Origin: a virus | DNA: 64,000 nucleotides | Reading direction: 5' to 3' (one strand) | IMG/VR virus record: IMGVR_UViG_3300009068_000001 | Coordinates: 35,806 to 99,805 of that record | Shown: positions 51,402 through 58,957 of the stretch, one piece after another | Layout of the letters: every line of letters starts with the position of its first letter | Position numbering within the stretch: position 1 is the stretch's first letter | Notes under the pieces: model-generated | Seen by the model: the letters and a program-made list of their open reading frames with translations, nothing else | Database searches by the model: none | Told to the model about the DNA's origin: nothing | Made by a program: the position numbers and the translations under genes

Positions 51402-53557
51402 TAGGAGTCTTTTTCTTCTTTAAGAACTTTATTAGGGCTTGTTTCTCCTGGACGAAGACCCTGTAGGTCTATGACACGAGGTCTCTTTGAATCATCTGGT
51501 CCAGGAACATTTTTTCTATTACGTTTTTCCTGTGGGCTAAATTCACGGACCACAGCTTCTTCAGGAGCTTGACCAACACGACGAACAGCAACACGTTCAG
51601 TTCCTGCTAGAGGAGCAGTAGGAGTTGCAGCTACAGAACCACGAGCAATTTTAGGTGCTGCCTCAGCTTGAGCAGTAATCTTAGTAGCTTTATCTGCTAT
51701 AACATTGCGATTTTCACTAGAACCTGCTGCAAGAGCAACATTCTGGCCGTTAACAAGAACTTCGCTTGAATCGTTTTTAACCTCACGAAACGTTTTTTGT
51801 GGGCTTGAACCAGCTTGTACCATTCCACGTAGAAGAGCAAACTCCCCGGCAATCTTTTCAGGATTTCCACGACGATTACGATCTACAATTTTATACGCGG
51901 CAGCTAAACGAGAAGCTGCTTCTAATGGACGTCCACCTAGATATCTACCTAGGTGTCCTTCATCAGGATCTGCCAAAGTATGGTGAACACCAAGAGCATG
52001 CGCAACAGTTGCTTTTTGAACAGCTGGGTGAGATAAGAACGCAGTGCTATTCATGTAATCTTCATCAAGGTTATAACGCTCTGTTTTTCCAAGACCCTTT
52101 GCAGTAGCCATAACTTCTGGGGCAACAGTAGTCATTTTTTTAGGTTTGCCTTCAGGAGTTTTTTGACCTGCAAGTTCTCTTGCACGTGTTTCACGCATTC
52201 CGGCTAGAACTATTTGACGCTCTGGAGTTTGACCACGAGCAGGTCTAGAAGCTCTTACATTTGGATCAAATACAGTAGTAGTTACCGGAGTACCGCGTCT
52301 TGCACGAAGACGTTTATTTTCTGCTTCCGCTTGTTTGCGATCTGTAGGTTGTGCCCCAAAAGTATCAATAGCTAGTGGGGGAATTACATTTCCGGCTCTA
52401 TTAACTGTTGGTTTTTCATATGGTGCAGCATCACGTGGTGAACGAACTGGAACGTGTACAAGTGGTTTTCCAGGAAGTTTTTCATGACGTACTGGTTTTC
52501 TAGGACCTTCTGCAGGAACTTCACGCATAGTTGTGCTACGAAGATCATTTGGGTCATCATATCCAGCAGCTACATTTGGACCTTCAATACTATATCCTGG
52601 GCGTTTAGGATCTGGAATTTGCTCATAAGCTGCTCCCGCAATATCGCCCTCTACAACAGCTCTAGCAGATTCAGTAACAAGTTTGCGTTTTGTTGGTTTT
52701 GCAAGAGGTTCTGTGTAACGGCTTTTCTTATTTGCTTCAGAACGAGTCTGTCCTGTAGCAGCAGATGATTGATCTGAATCTGGATGTTCTGTTTCAAAAT
52801 CGCGTACAACTTTATCGCTATGTACAGTGCCGCCTCTACGAGCTTTAATTACATCTACTTTTTCAAACTGTGGAGATACGTGGCGAACTCCAGTCTCTAC
52901 TGCTTCGCCTTTTTTGTCATCCCAAGATAAAGTAGTACTGTTAATGTTATTAGGGTCGTTAAACTCAGCCTTTACTTCTCCAGTAGTTAGGTTATAAGGT
53001 TGATTTGTAGGAGCAGGCGTATCAACTTTAGGTGTTGAAGTTGTTTCTTTTATTGTTGCATCAAATTTAGGGGTTTCGCCCTTTGGTTTGTAATTAGCTC
53101 TTGCACGGTCAGCATCTTCAGCAGAAATTGGGTTAGTAATTTCTTCCCAATCAGCTGGCTTGGCGCTAGTATTAGGCTTAACAAATCCTTTAGATAATAG
53201 GTTTGATACTGGATTAGCTTTAGGGGGGATAACTTCTGAGCTATCGTAAGCCTCACCAGTTTTTTCGTCAAGACGCATGGTTGTAGTACTAAGTCCAGCA
53301 ATTTGACGCTTACGTGAATTTCTATTGTAATGCTTACGAACCATACTTGCATCAGCTTCTTTTTTGCTTGCTGCATTAGCCGCAGCTTGTTTTGGAGCAT
53401 TAGCTGGTAATGAACGGTTTTTATTATCTTCAGTATTTTCTGGGGCGTTAGTCTCTATAGGTGCAACTATGTCTGGGTTACCAGGGGCACCTTTAAAACG
53501 ATCTGGACGTGAGCCGGTTCCAAGAATTTTTACATACTTATCAAATTGACCAGCCAT
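51401..53557 (-). CDS. Large basic, mostly disordered protein with internal repeats
   Basis: 718 residues, rich in Pro, Lys, Arg, Thr. A repeated element (DPNxxxSTTxxxxxxxG ... VRH) occurs at least twice, with a related STTTMRLDEKTGEAYDSS earlier. One compact helical segment lies near residues 490-590 (LSHPAVQKATVAHALGVHHT, RYLGGRPLEAASRLAAAYKI). No enzyme motif. Could be a packaged DNA-associated or internal virion protein; that is speculation from composition. Confidence 0.55.
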   Translation of the reverse strand: MAGQFDKYVKILGTGSRPDRFKGAPGNPDIVAPIETNAPENTEDNKNRSLPANAPKQAAANAASKKEADASMVRKHYNRNSRKRQIAGLSTTTMRLDEKTGEAYDSSEVIPPKANPVSNLLSKGFVKPNTSAKPADWEEITNPISAEDADRARANYKPKGETPKFDATIKETTSTPKVDTPAPTNQPYNLTTGEVKAEFNDPNNINSTTLSWDDKKGEAVETGVRHVSPQFEKVDVIKARRGGTVHSDKVVRDFETEHPDSDQSSAATGQTRSEANKKSRYTEPLAKPTKRKLVTESARAVVEGDIAGAAYEQIPDPKRPGYSIEGPNVAAGYDDPNDLRSTTMREVPAEGPRKPVRHEKLPGKPLVHVPVRSPRDAAPYEKPTVNRAGNVIPPLAIDTFGAQPTDRKQAEAENKRLRARRGTPVTTTVFDPNVRASRPARGQTPERQIVLAGMRETRARELAGQKTPEGKPKKMTTVAPEVMATAKGLGKTERYNLDEDYMNSTAFLSHPAVQKATVAHALGVHHTLADPDEGHLGRYLGGRPLEAASRLAAAYKIVDRNRRGNPEKIAGEFALLRGMVQAGSSPQKTFREVKNDSSEVLVNGQNVALAAGSSENRNVIADKATKITAQAEAAPKIARGSVAATPTAPLAGTERVAVRRVGQAPEEAVVREFSPQEKRNRKNVPGPDDSKRPRVIDLQGLRPGETSPNKVLKEEKDS

Positions 53558-54309
53558 TAGTTACTTCCGCCTTTGCCATCATTAATACCATCATTAAGAC
53601 CGTTTGTTCTTGGTCGTTCTTTTTCTAAATCTGCTTTTTGCTGTGGGGTAAAGGTTTGGTTACTTGGACGAGTAGACTCATCAACTTCACGCATACTTGC
53701 AGGAGGACGTTGAGAAAGTTTTTCTCCATACTCTATGTCGTCTAAATTAAGTTTTTCACGGGTCATATTACCGGACTTGTCAAAACGAGCAACAGTACCT
53801 GAGTAATCATTATCAGCACCTTGGTTTGTTACTTCGTCTTGATTACGACGCTTAGTACGTTCTTGTTCTTGAAGAACACCCTTAGGAGGTTGACCAGGAA
53901 GAATGCCGTGCTTACTTGTTTGAATACCAAAATTATTTACAAAACCGGCAAATTGAGGACGAACATAGTCTCCAGATTGGTATGGGCGACCTTCATCTGG
54001 GTTATGAACTTTATTGACTACATTAGGGTGGTTCTCATCATATCGTTCATTAGCAACATCAAAGTAGTTTCCAACAACTTGTGGGGACATAACACCCTCA
54101 AGAAGATTTGCTTTTACTCTGGAATTCTGTTGTGCTTCATTAACTCTGATACGAGACTCTTCATCTTTTTCACGATGGTAATCACGTTCTGCACGGCGCA
54201 TCTTAGTACCAAGATATTGTCCTAAAATATTTCCGGCTGCACCCTTAAATACGCTAGGGTTGCTGTTACCGGCCTGAACAATGTTTTGTCCGCCTTTGCC
54301 AAAATTCAT
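53557..54309 (-). CDS. Polar, mostly disordered protein
   Basis: 250 residues; LGQYLGTKMRRAERDYHREK then a charged helix, HNPDEGRPYQSGDYVRPQF, and a Pro/Gln-rich end. No recognised family. Co-translated with the 718-aa protein (TAATG) and similar in composition, so the two may act together. Confidence 0.52.
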   Translation of the reverse strand: MNFGKGGQNIVQAGNSNPSVFKGAAGNILGQYLGTKMRRAERDYHREKDEESRIRVNEAQQNSRVKANLLEGVMSPQVVGNYFDVANERYDENHPNVVNKVHNPDEGRPYQSGDYVRPQFAGFVNNFGIQTSKHGILPGQPPKGVLQEQERTKRRNQDEVTNQGADNDYSGTVARFDKSGNMTREKLNLDDIEYGEKLSQRPPASMREVDESTRPSNQTFTPQQKADLEKERPRTNGLNDGINDGKGGSN

Positions 54310-54322
54310 TTGATTTCCGATC

Positions 54323-54589
54323 CTAGTCTTCCGTTACAGACAAAAGTTTAGCAATTCCGCCCTGGTCTGTAAGCGCTTGAGCGTGTTGATTATAGTGGTG
54401 CATGCAGAAAGACAGTTCGCCATACGGCAAAATTGAGACAATCATTGCTCTGGCAGAGCAAGAATCACACTGAACCAGCCCCGTCGCCTGAACTTCCAGC
54501 TGCGTCTCCAGTTGCTGTTGCTGCTCCGCTATCTGTGCCATCATTACCCGTTTCTTGATTTGATGTTTGGTCTGTATTAGATCCGCCAT
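54323..54589 (-). CDS. Small Zn-type protein of actinophage style
   Basis: 88 residues, or ~72 from either of two internal ATGs at 54544/54541. LVQCDSCSARAMIVSILPYG and LSFCMHHYNQHAQAL fit the CxxCxAxA...LxFCxHHxxxH layout of a short family common in actinobacteria and their phages; probably zinc-binding. Overlaps the upstream gene. Confidence 0.62.
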   Translation of the reverse strand: MADLIQTKHQIKKRVMMAQIAEQQQQLETQLEVQATGLVQCDSCSARAMIVSILPYGELSFCMHHYNQHAQALTDQGGIAKLLSVTED

Positions 54590-54749
54590 AATTTCCTACA
54601 CCGGTAAAGCCTACACCATAAAGACCTCGATACCAGTCTAATGCCCCGTACACAGGATACCCACCACCTAAACGACCCACCACAGCCACATCTTTAGTTT
54701 TATGATGCTTGTGGTGTTTATGGTGCTGGTGTTTCTTTAGGTGGGTCAT
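54465..54749 (-). CDS. His-rich/Gly-rich protein overlapping the next gene
   Basis: 94 residues. HLKKHQHHKHHKHHKTKDVA at the start could bind metal; a centre GGGYPVYGALDWYRGLYGVG; a low-complexity end that overlaps the 54323 gene by more than 70 bases. The N-terminal part looks real; the end may simply run into the next gene. Confidence 0.45.
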   Translation of the reverse strand: MTHLKKHQHHKHHKHHKTKDVAVVGRLGGGYPVYGALDWYRGLYGVGFTGVGNYGGSNTDQTSNQETGNDGTDSGAATATGDAAGSSGDGAGSV

Positions 54750-54775
54750 GGGATTAGTATCCCACTAAAGCAAAA

Positions 54776-54799
54776 AGCCGGGAGCGTGAACTCCCGGCT
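54776..54799 (-). terminator. Rho-independent terminator
   Basis: AGCCGGGAG / CTCCCGGCT, loop 6, with T-rich flanks on both sides; ends the leftward gene at 54818. Confidence 0.9.
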
Positions 54800-54817
54800 C
54801 TTTTATTTGCTTTAAGC

Positions 54818-55780
54818 TTATGCAAACGGTGTAATTGTGATTGTAGCTGTTGTTGCGACTGAAGCTGCATTTGCAGCAACTGACTGAGTCTTGATTGTTC
54901 CAGAAACACCTGTAAGTCCAGCAACAGAAAGACCTGTTGTTGAAAGAGTACCTGATGTTGTGGTTGTGAAAGAAACAGTGTTTGTAGCAACTGCTGTAAC
55001 TGTCCATGTACCGTTTAGTGCGGTATCTGGAGATACAAGTGATGCAACAGTAATCTTTGTTCCAACTGGATACTTTGCACCAGCACCTGAAGAGGTGATT
55101 GTTGCTGCTGTACCTGTGCGTGAAACTGCTGTGATAGTTGAAGCTGCGTTTGTAGCTGCAGATGCAGTTGTAATATTAGCTGCTTCGTAACCAGCATCCT
55201 TAAGAGCATCAAGGGCAAGAGCTGTTGTCTTACCAACAACTGAAGGTACGTTGATGTAAGCAATTCCTGCGCCATCAGCTGCTGTAATAGCAGTTGTTGA
55301 CTGAACCTTACCAAGTTGACCGGTGATAGTTCCAGCGTTTGCTGCGTTAGTAACTTGGAATGAAGTTTTCTGTGGGTTTACAACTGTTGCTGATGAAAGG
55401 TTGTAAGCTGAAGCTGTAAGACCAGTAATGTTTACAGTCTCTCCACCAGTGAAGTAATTCTGACATGTGTATGTAACTGTTGTTCCATCACCTGATACTG
55501 CTGAAACCATGTAGTTAGGTTCAGCTGCAATAAATGAAGGATAGTTAGCCCACTCTGCTTCTGCGATAGCGTGGCTATCGTATGAAGCGTTTAGACGAGC
55601 ACTTGGATAGACTGAGTATCCGGTCCAGCTTTTGTTTTCAGATGCATTAGATGCAACTACTTCAACTGCTGTTCCGTCTGTGCGATCATCGTTTGGTTGC
55701 ATAGGGAAGTTTCCCCATACGAAATCTACTGCAACGTTGCCTGAGGTATCAAGCAAATTGCCATTGTTATTTACGGCCAT
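54818..55780 (-). CDS. Virion-like protein with two FCCH-like domains and a PASTA domain
   Basis: 320 residues. Residues 1-87 are a polar structural start (VDFVWGNFPMQPNDDRTDGT). FCCH-like domain at ~88-157 (FTGGETVNITGLTASAYNLS). PASTA pattern at ~173-205 (INVPSVVGKTTALALDALKD AGY). A second FCCH-like domain follows at ~210-292 (YPVGTKITVASLVSPDTALN). PASTA domains contact peptidoglycan in actinobacterial kinases and penicillin-binding proteins. The gene is a transcription unit closed by a terminator; codon use suggests high expression. Capsid or tail decoration is inferred. Confidence 0.62.
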   Translation of the reverse strand: MAVNNNGNLLDTSGNVAVDFVWGNFPMQPNDDRTDGTAVEVVASNASENKSWTGYSVYPSARLNASYDSHAIAEAEWANYPSFIAAEPNYMVSAVSGDGTTVTYTCQNYFTGGETVNITGLTASAYNLSSATVVNPQKTSFQVTNAANAGTITGQLGKVQSTTAITAADGAGIAYINVPSVVGKTTALALDALKDAGYEAANITTASAATNAASTITAVSRTGTAATITSSGAGAKYPVGTKITVASLVSPDTALNGTWTVTAVATNTVSFTTTTSGTLSTTGLSVAGLTGVSGTIKTQSVAANAASVATTATITITPFA

Positions 55781-55852
55781 TATTTTACCTTTTTCTATAT
55801 AGAGGGTTTATCGTCTCGGTGCACTTAGAGACAGGAACAATAGTATTAAGGA

Positions 55853-56422
55853 TTAAGACTTTTGTATGTGTGTAATGATCTTCCCACCGGAATATATATC
55901 ATGCTTACAGGCAATCTCTACTGCTTTGCGAAGAACTTTTTCGGCAGCCTCTGGGGTTTTGGCCTTATGGTACTCTAAAGCCTCAAGAGCTCCAAGAGCT
56001 ACATCTCCGCCTGAACCACCGTAGTAGACATTGCGGGCTTCACGATCCCAAGAGTAGTCACTAAAGATTGGGTATAGGACGCCACGAATAGAAACGATAA
56101 GGTTAGAGTCATGAGCTGCTGCATCGCCATCATCTTTGGCATCATAACCCGCTTTGATAAAAGCTTCACGCATAGATGGGATAAATCTTTTTGTTACAAA
56201 TAAATCTAAATTTTCAGAGGCACGAGGTTTTGGTGGCTTCCAACCAAATTGAGTAATGTTTCCACCGCGGGATGCACCAGAGACAGCAATCAGTACACCA
56301 TTGTTATCAACAACTTTAGGTGTTGCTAAATCCATAAAACGACCATCTTCATCAGATGCACGACTATCACATCCAATAACAGACCAGCCGTCACCCTGTA
56401 TAGCTACTAACGTTGTCATCAT
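55853..56422 (-). CDS. Proteasome beta/HslV-like Ntn hydrolase
   Basis: 189 residues. Begins MMTTLVAIQGDGWSVIGCDS; if T3 is exposed as Thr1, D19 falls at the catalytic position 17 and K36 next to position 33. AVSGASRGGN and VYYGGSGGDVALGALEALEY match the glycine turn and the GSG...A..AL helix of proteasome beta subunits. It would need removal of one or two Met residues to expose Thr. The fold cleaves peptides in barrel-shaped complexes. Whether it works alone or with host proteasome parts is unknown. Expressed from a strong GAGAGGG site. Confidence 0.78.
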   Translation of the reverse strand: MMTTLVAIQGDGWSVIGCDSRASDEDGRFMDLATPKVVDNNGVLIAVSGASRGGNITQFGWKPPKPRASENLDLFVTKRFIPSMREAFIKAGYDAKDDGDAAAHDSNLIVSIRGVLYPIFSDYSWDREARNVYYGGSGGDVALGALEALEYHKAKTPEAAEKVLRKAVEIACKHDIYSGGKIITHIQKS

Positions 56423-56446
56423 ACCCTCTCGTAGAGACTTAGTGTA

Positions 56447-56872
56447 TTACAAGTATTCTTGAAAACCCATTTCAAATGTCTCAGAACGAGTTCGCGGCAA
56501 TTGTCCAAAAGATGTTGTTAACCAAGGCCAACCATTTAAGGCTTGCGTAACAAATTCATTTGTAGATGAGCCGGACTTCAGTTCTTGCCACATCTCTGGG
56601 ATAACCATATCATACTGGATCCAGGTGTAACTCGGTCTACCACCGACGCCGGGGTCTGTCATTACAATGACTAGAGTCTCTGTAGCGGGGTTGTAGCAGC
56701 ACTTCTGGGCTCTAGGCCTTAAAGGGTCAGATTGAGGGGCGTAAATCTCTTCATAGCCTGGGCCACATAATCTACTGGCCTCACGGTCATGTCTTAGGGC
56801 AGCTGCAATGGCAGCATAGTTATCGGGATCAACGGAAGGTTTAAACCTTTTAGCCCGATATCTATCTGACAT
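56447..56872 (-). CDS. KTSC-like domain protein 1
   Basis: 141 residues. ETLVIVMTDPGVGGRPSYTW, then IQYDMVIPEMWQELKSGSST follows the KTSC pattern (strand pair, Y/V-P-x-x-W-x-x-L, S-x-G). It shares PEMWQELK with the protein at 58032 (LEMWEELK), so they are paralogues. Often seen in actinophages; function unknown. Confidence 0.58.
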   Translation of the reverse strand: MSDRYRAKRFKPSVDPDNYAAIAAALRHDREASRLCGPGYEEIYAPQSDPLRPRAQKCCYNPATETLVIVMTDPGVGGRPSYTWIQYDMVIPEMWQELKSGSSTNEFVTQALNGWPWLTTSFGQLPRTRSETFEMGFQEYL

Positions 56873-56952
56873 TATTTATCCCAATCTTTATTTTGTATGT
56901 ATGAGACAAACCATCCAATAGCAAATGCTACTAACATCCAAAGAGGGTTCAT
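56872..56952 (-). CDS. 26-aa single-pass membrane peptide
   Basis: MNPLWMLVAFAIGWFVSYIQ then NKDWDK: one transmembrane helix. ATGA overlap with the FmdB-like gene upstream and TAATG overlap with the next gene support translation. Function unknown. Confidence 0.52.
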   Translation of the reverse strand: MNPLWMLVAFAIGWFVSYIQNKDWDK

Positions 56953-57110
56953 GAACCTCCCCATCCTCCACCACGAAATATAGCAGGGGTAGCAGACCAT
57001 AAACGACTCATACTCTCTTGACAACAAGTAGGTTCGTAATCTTCACCGAACTCGCGGGTAATCTCTTGTGTCATTCCACATTTATTACACTTGTAGTCAT
57101 ATTTAGGCAT
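56949..57110 (-). CDS. FmdB-like zinc ribbon protein
   Basis: 53 residues from the ATG at 57110. MPKYDYKCNKCGMTQEITRE, then CCQES and LWSATPAIFRGGGWGGS, the FmdB family pattern including the Gly-rich end. Zinc ribbon; role in phages unknown. Confidence 0.78.
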   Translation of the reverse strand: MPKYDYKCNKCGMTQEITREFGEDYEPTCCQESMSRLWSATPAIFRGGGWGGS

Positions 57111-57217
57111 TAGTCTGAACACTCCGGGCATTTAGTAGTCGGGCTATTAGTTCCAACAGGAACTTGGTACATTACTCCACATCTATAGCAGAGCACATCT
57201 AATTTTAAATCTTCCAT
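57110..57217 (-). CDS. 35-aa zinc-ribbon micro-protein
   Basis: MEDLKLDVLCYRCGVMYQVP then VGTNSPTTKCPECSD: two CxxC knuckles. TAATG overlap to the FmdB-like gene. Function unknown. Confidence 0.6.
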   Translation of the reverse strand: MEDLKLDVLCYRCGVMYQVPVGTNSPTTKCPECSD

Positions 57218-57263
57218 AATTTCCAAACTTTTCGGCGGGGAGTTACTGGTGTAACTACACGAG

Positions 57264-57335
57264 CTGACCTTCCTGGGATCGAACCAGGGACCTAGGCATT
57301 AACAGTGCCCCGCTCTGCCGCTGAGCTAAAGATCA
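57264..57335 (-). tRNA. tRNA-Asn (anticodon GTT)
   Basis: 72 nt. Acceptor TGATCTT pairs with AAGGTCA (one T-G pair); D arm GCTC AGCGGC AGAGC is canonical; anticodon loop CTGTTAA gives GTT, closed by GGGCA/TGCCT; T arm CCTGG TTCGATC CCAGG. CCA is not encoded. It lies just downstream of the hsp20 gene behind a TATAAT-containing repeat that may act as promoter. Confidence 0.92.
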
Positions 57336-57436
57336 AAGATGCCTGACTTTGTATGGCGACCTAGTCAGGCTTAGGTGTTGTTCCTACATAGCCATTTGAT
57401 CGGTACTTACGTACTACAGGGATGGTTCTATCGCCA

Positions 57437-57451
57437 CTATATTAATTATAG
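57437..57451 (-). promoter_or_regulatory. Repeat with TATAAT, downstream of hsp20 and ahead of tRNA
   Basis: Plus-strand sequence CTATATTAATTATAG; the minus strand contains TATAAT. A 14/15 identical copy lies at 58006. No good -35 is visible, so a phage-specific promoter or regulator site is possible. Confidence 0.45.
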
Positions 57452-57455
57452 CAGG

Positions 57456-57956
57456 TTATTTGATCTTAATGATCTTTGGTTGTAACTCCTCTGGGAGTTC
57501 CTGCTGCAGAGTGATTCGTAACAATCCATCCTTAAGTTCTGCACCCTTGACAACTACATACTCCGCTAATACGAAGTCTTGCTTGAAGTCTCTGGTTGCA
57601 ATTCCCTTATGGATAGGTTCAGTCTCAGATGCCTCTAATTCGCCTTGTACGGTCAGCTGAAGCTCTTTGACACTGATTGTGATATCTTCCTTAGCAAAGC
57701 CTGCTACAGCGAGTTCTAAGACATATGTGTCCTTATCGCGGTAGATGTTATAAGGTGGGTAACCAGCAGTTTTAGATTGCGCTGCTACTTGCTTGAATAC
57801 ATCAAGCATAGGATCAAAGCCAATAGCCCAGCGATTAAACTGAGGAAAGAGGGTTTGAATAGTTACTTGCTGTGGAAGTGTTACTTGTTTCTTTGTGTGT
57901 TCCCATGTATCTGTGTAGCGATCATGTGGGGAACCCATTGGGTAGCCTGAAGCCAT
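57456..57956 (-). CDS. Small heat-shock protein Hsp20
   Basis: 166 residues. Alpha-crystallin domain at ~68-160: PYNIYRDKDTYVLELAVAGF, KEDITISVKELQLTVQGELE, TRDFKQDFVLAEYVVVKGAE, LKDGLLRITL; C-terminal IIKIK resembles the I-x-I anchor. Preceded by a GDP-rich N-terminal arm with FNRWAIGFDPMLDVF. It holds unfolding proteins; aquatic myoviruses often carry it, perhaps for capsid or tail folding. Strong AAGGAGATATATT leader. Confidence 0.92.
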   Translation of the reverse strand: MASGYPMGSPHDRYTDTWEHTKKQVTLPQQVTIQTLFPQFNRWAIGFDPMLDVFKQVAAQSKTAGYPPYNIYRDKDTYVLELAVAGFAKEDITISVKELQLTVQGELEASETEPIHKGIATRDFKQDFVLAEYVVVKGAELKDGLLRITLQQELPEELQPKIIKIK

Positions 57957-58005
57957 AATATATCTCCTTAGACGATATAAGTTAGTTGAGACCCATTCGG
58001 CGTCT

Positions 58006-58020
58006 CTATTTTAATTATAG
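58006..58020 (-). promoter_or_regulatory. Repeat with TATAAT upstream of hsp20
   Basis: Plus-strand sequence CTATTTTAATTATAG, 50 bases before the hsp20 start; minus strand carries TATAAT. Twin of 57437. Confidence 0.5.
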
Positions 58021-58031
58021 TGTATAAAACT

Positions 58032-58526
58032 CTAATTAGGGACTTTTAAACCCTGTAAATATTCTTCTGTAAGGTTATCTATCTCACCTGGTCTTGTACG
58101 GTAATAATTATGGTTTTCCACACCAGAGAACTTTAGCCACTCTCCAGTAGAGTGATAGCCTTTTAGCTCTTCCCACATCTCTAGGTCTACATCAGCATAG
58201 CGCACCCAAGGCTCAATGTCACCCGCCCTGATTTGACTTTTTGGACTAGATTTTTTTCTAGGTTCATATGTAAATACAACAAGTAACATTTGCATACCAC
58301 GATGGTAGCCAATCCACTTAGCTCTCCGCCTTCTACCAGTTGATGGAGCAGGCACTTGTTCCCACCCGTCACCAAACATCTCAGAGGTGTAACCCTCCGA
58401 CGGATCTTCCTTCTTCTCCCCCTGGAATGCAGGATCAGCAAAGCCATACATGGCTGCAGCAAGGTTAAGTTTCTTATTGGCCTCATCAGGACCTATGTTA
58501 TGTCCTATGAACTCTTCTCTAGGCAC
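58032..58526 (-). CDS. KTSC-like domain protein 2
   Basis: 164 residues from a GTG at 58526. KWIGYHRGMQMLLVVFTYEP, DIEPWVRYADVDLEMWEELK, GYHSTGEWLKF: same core as the protein at 56447 with a longer N-terminus (NKKLNLAAAMYGFADPAF). Function unknown. Confidence 0.56.
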   Translation of the reverse strand: MPREEFIGHNIGPDEANKKLNLAAAMYGFADPAFQGEKKEDPSEGYTSEMFGDGWEQVPAPSTGRRRRAKWIGYHRGMQMLLVVFTYEPRKKSSPKSQIRAGDIEPWVRYADVDLEMWEELKGYHSTGEWLKFSGVENHNYYRTRPGEIDNLTEEYLQGLKVPN

Positions 58527-58618
58527 TTGATCTCACAATCCCTCGCTAATCCCGAAACAACATAACGTTTACCACAGAAGCAACATGTCCACTGCTTTAG
58601 ACGCTCTTTGTCATCCAT
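58505..58618 (-). CDS. 37-aa zinc-binding micro-protein
   Basis: MDDKERLKQWTCCFCGKRYV then VSGLARDCEIKCLEKSS, with CCxxC and CxxxC. Overlaps the next gene by 22 bases. The ribosome binding site (GGGGAG) is distant, so the call is moderate. Confidence 0.42.
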   Translation of the reverse strand: MDDKERLKQWTCCFCGKRYVVSGLARDCEIKCLEKSS

Positions 58619-58957
58619 AATCTGATTGTACAGCTCCCCGCCGATTTTCGCTCCAGTAAAACTATGATCATAGATAGCTCAAGCCACTGCCTCAACTCTC
58701 ACAGGTGTGATCGATATCACGGCCACTGTCTACCCCACATATAGCTCACTAGTTCGTATCGCCTCGTCAATCGGTGGGTGCGAAGTTTTTTAAGGGTGGG
58801 GTGGGTCTTATGGATTCACACAAGGTTGTAACCCATCAGGGGCAAAGTCGGGAAGGTGAGTCGCCCCTTCTCGATAGGCGAAAGGACTCCTTCTCCTGCA
58901 CCCGCTCCTGCTATCTAGTCGCAAGGCTAGATAGTAGGGTCGGGCGGCAGGAGATAC
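58619..58957. other. Divergent control region (339 bases, no gene)
   Basis: It separates leftward from rightward genes. It holds a perfect 12-bp palindrome CTATGATCATAG at 58662-58673, GTGAT-CGAT-ATCAC at 58707-58720, and the TCGCC/GGCGA hairpin at 58861-58881. It ends with the long hairpin 58893-58953. No clear sigma70 promoter seen. A possible frame from 58830 has no coding character. Confidence 0.6.
58893..58953 (+). promoter_or_regulatory. Leader hairpin that buries the ribosome binding site of the 58958 gene
   Basis: CTCCTGC (58893-58899) pairs with GCAGGAG (58947-58953), CCCG (58901-58904) with CGGG (58941-58944), and CTATCTAG (58911-58918) with CTAGATAG (58927-58934). GGAG in the closing arm is the Shine-Dalgarno for the TTG at 58958, so folding would block initiation. 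Confidence 0.68.

Noticed and set aside
54754-55314. Several frames opposite or beside the PASTA protein gene
   Set aside because: Gln/Leu or Ser/Asn/Tyr-rich shadows of a Thr/Ala/Val-rich gene; no starts with ribosome binding sites.
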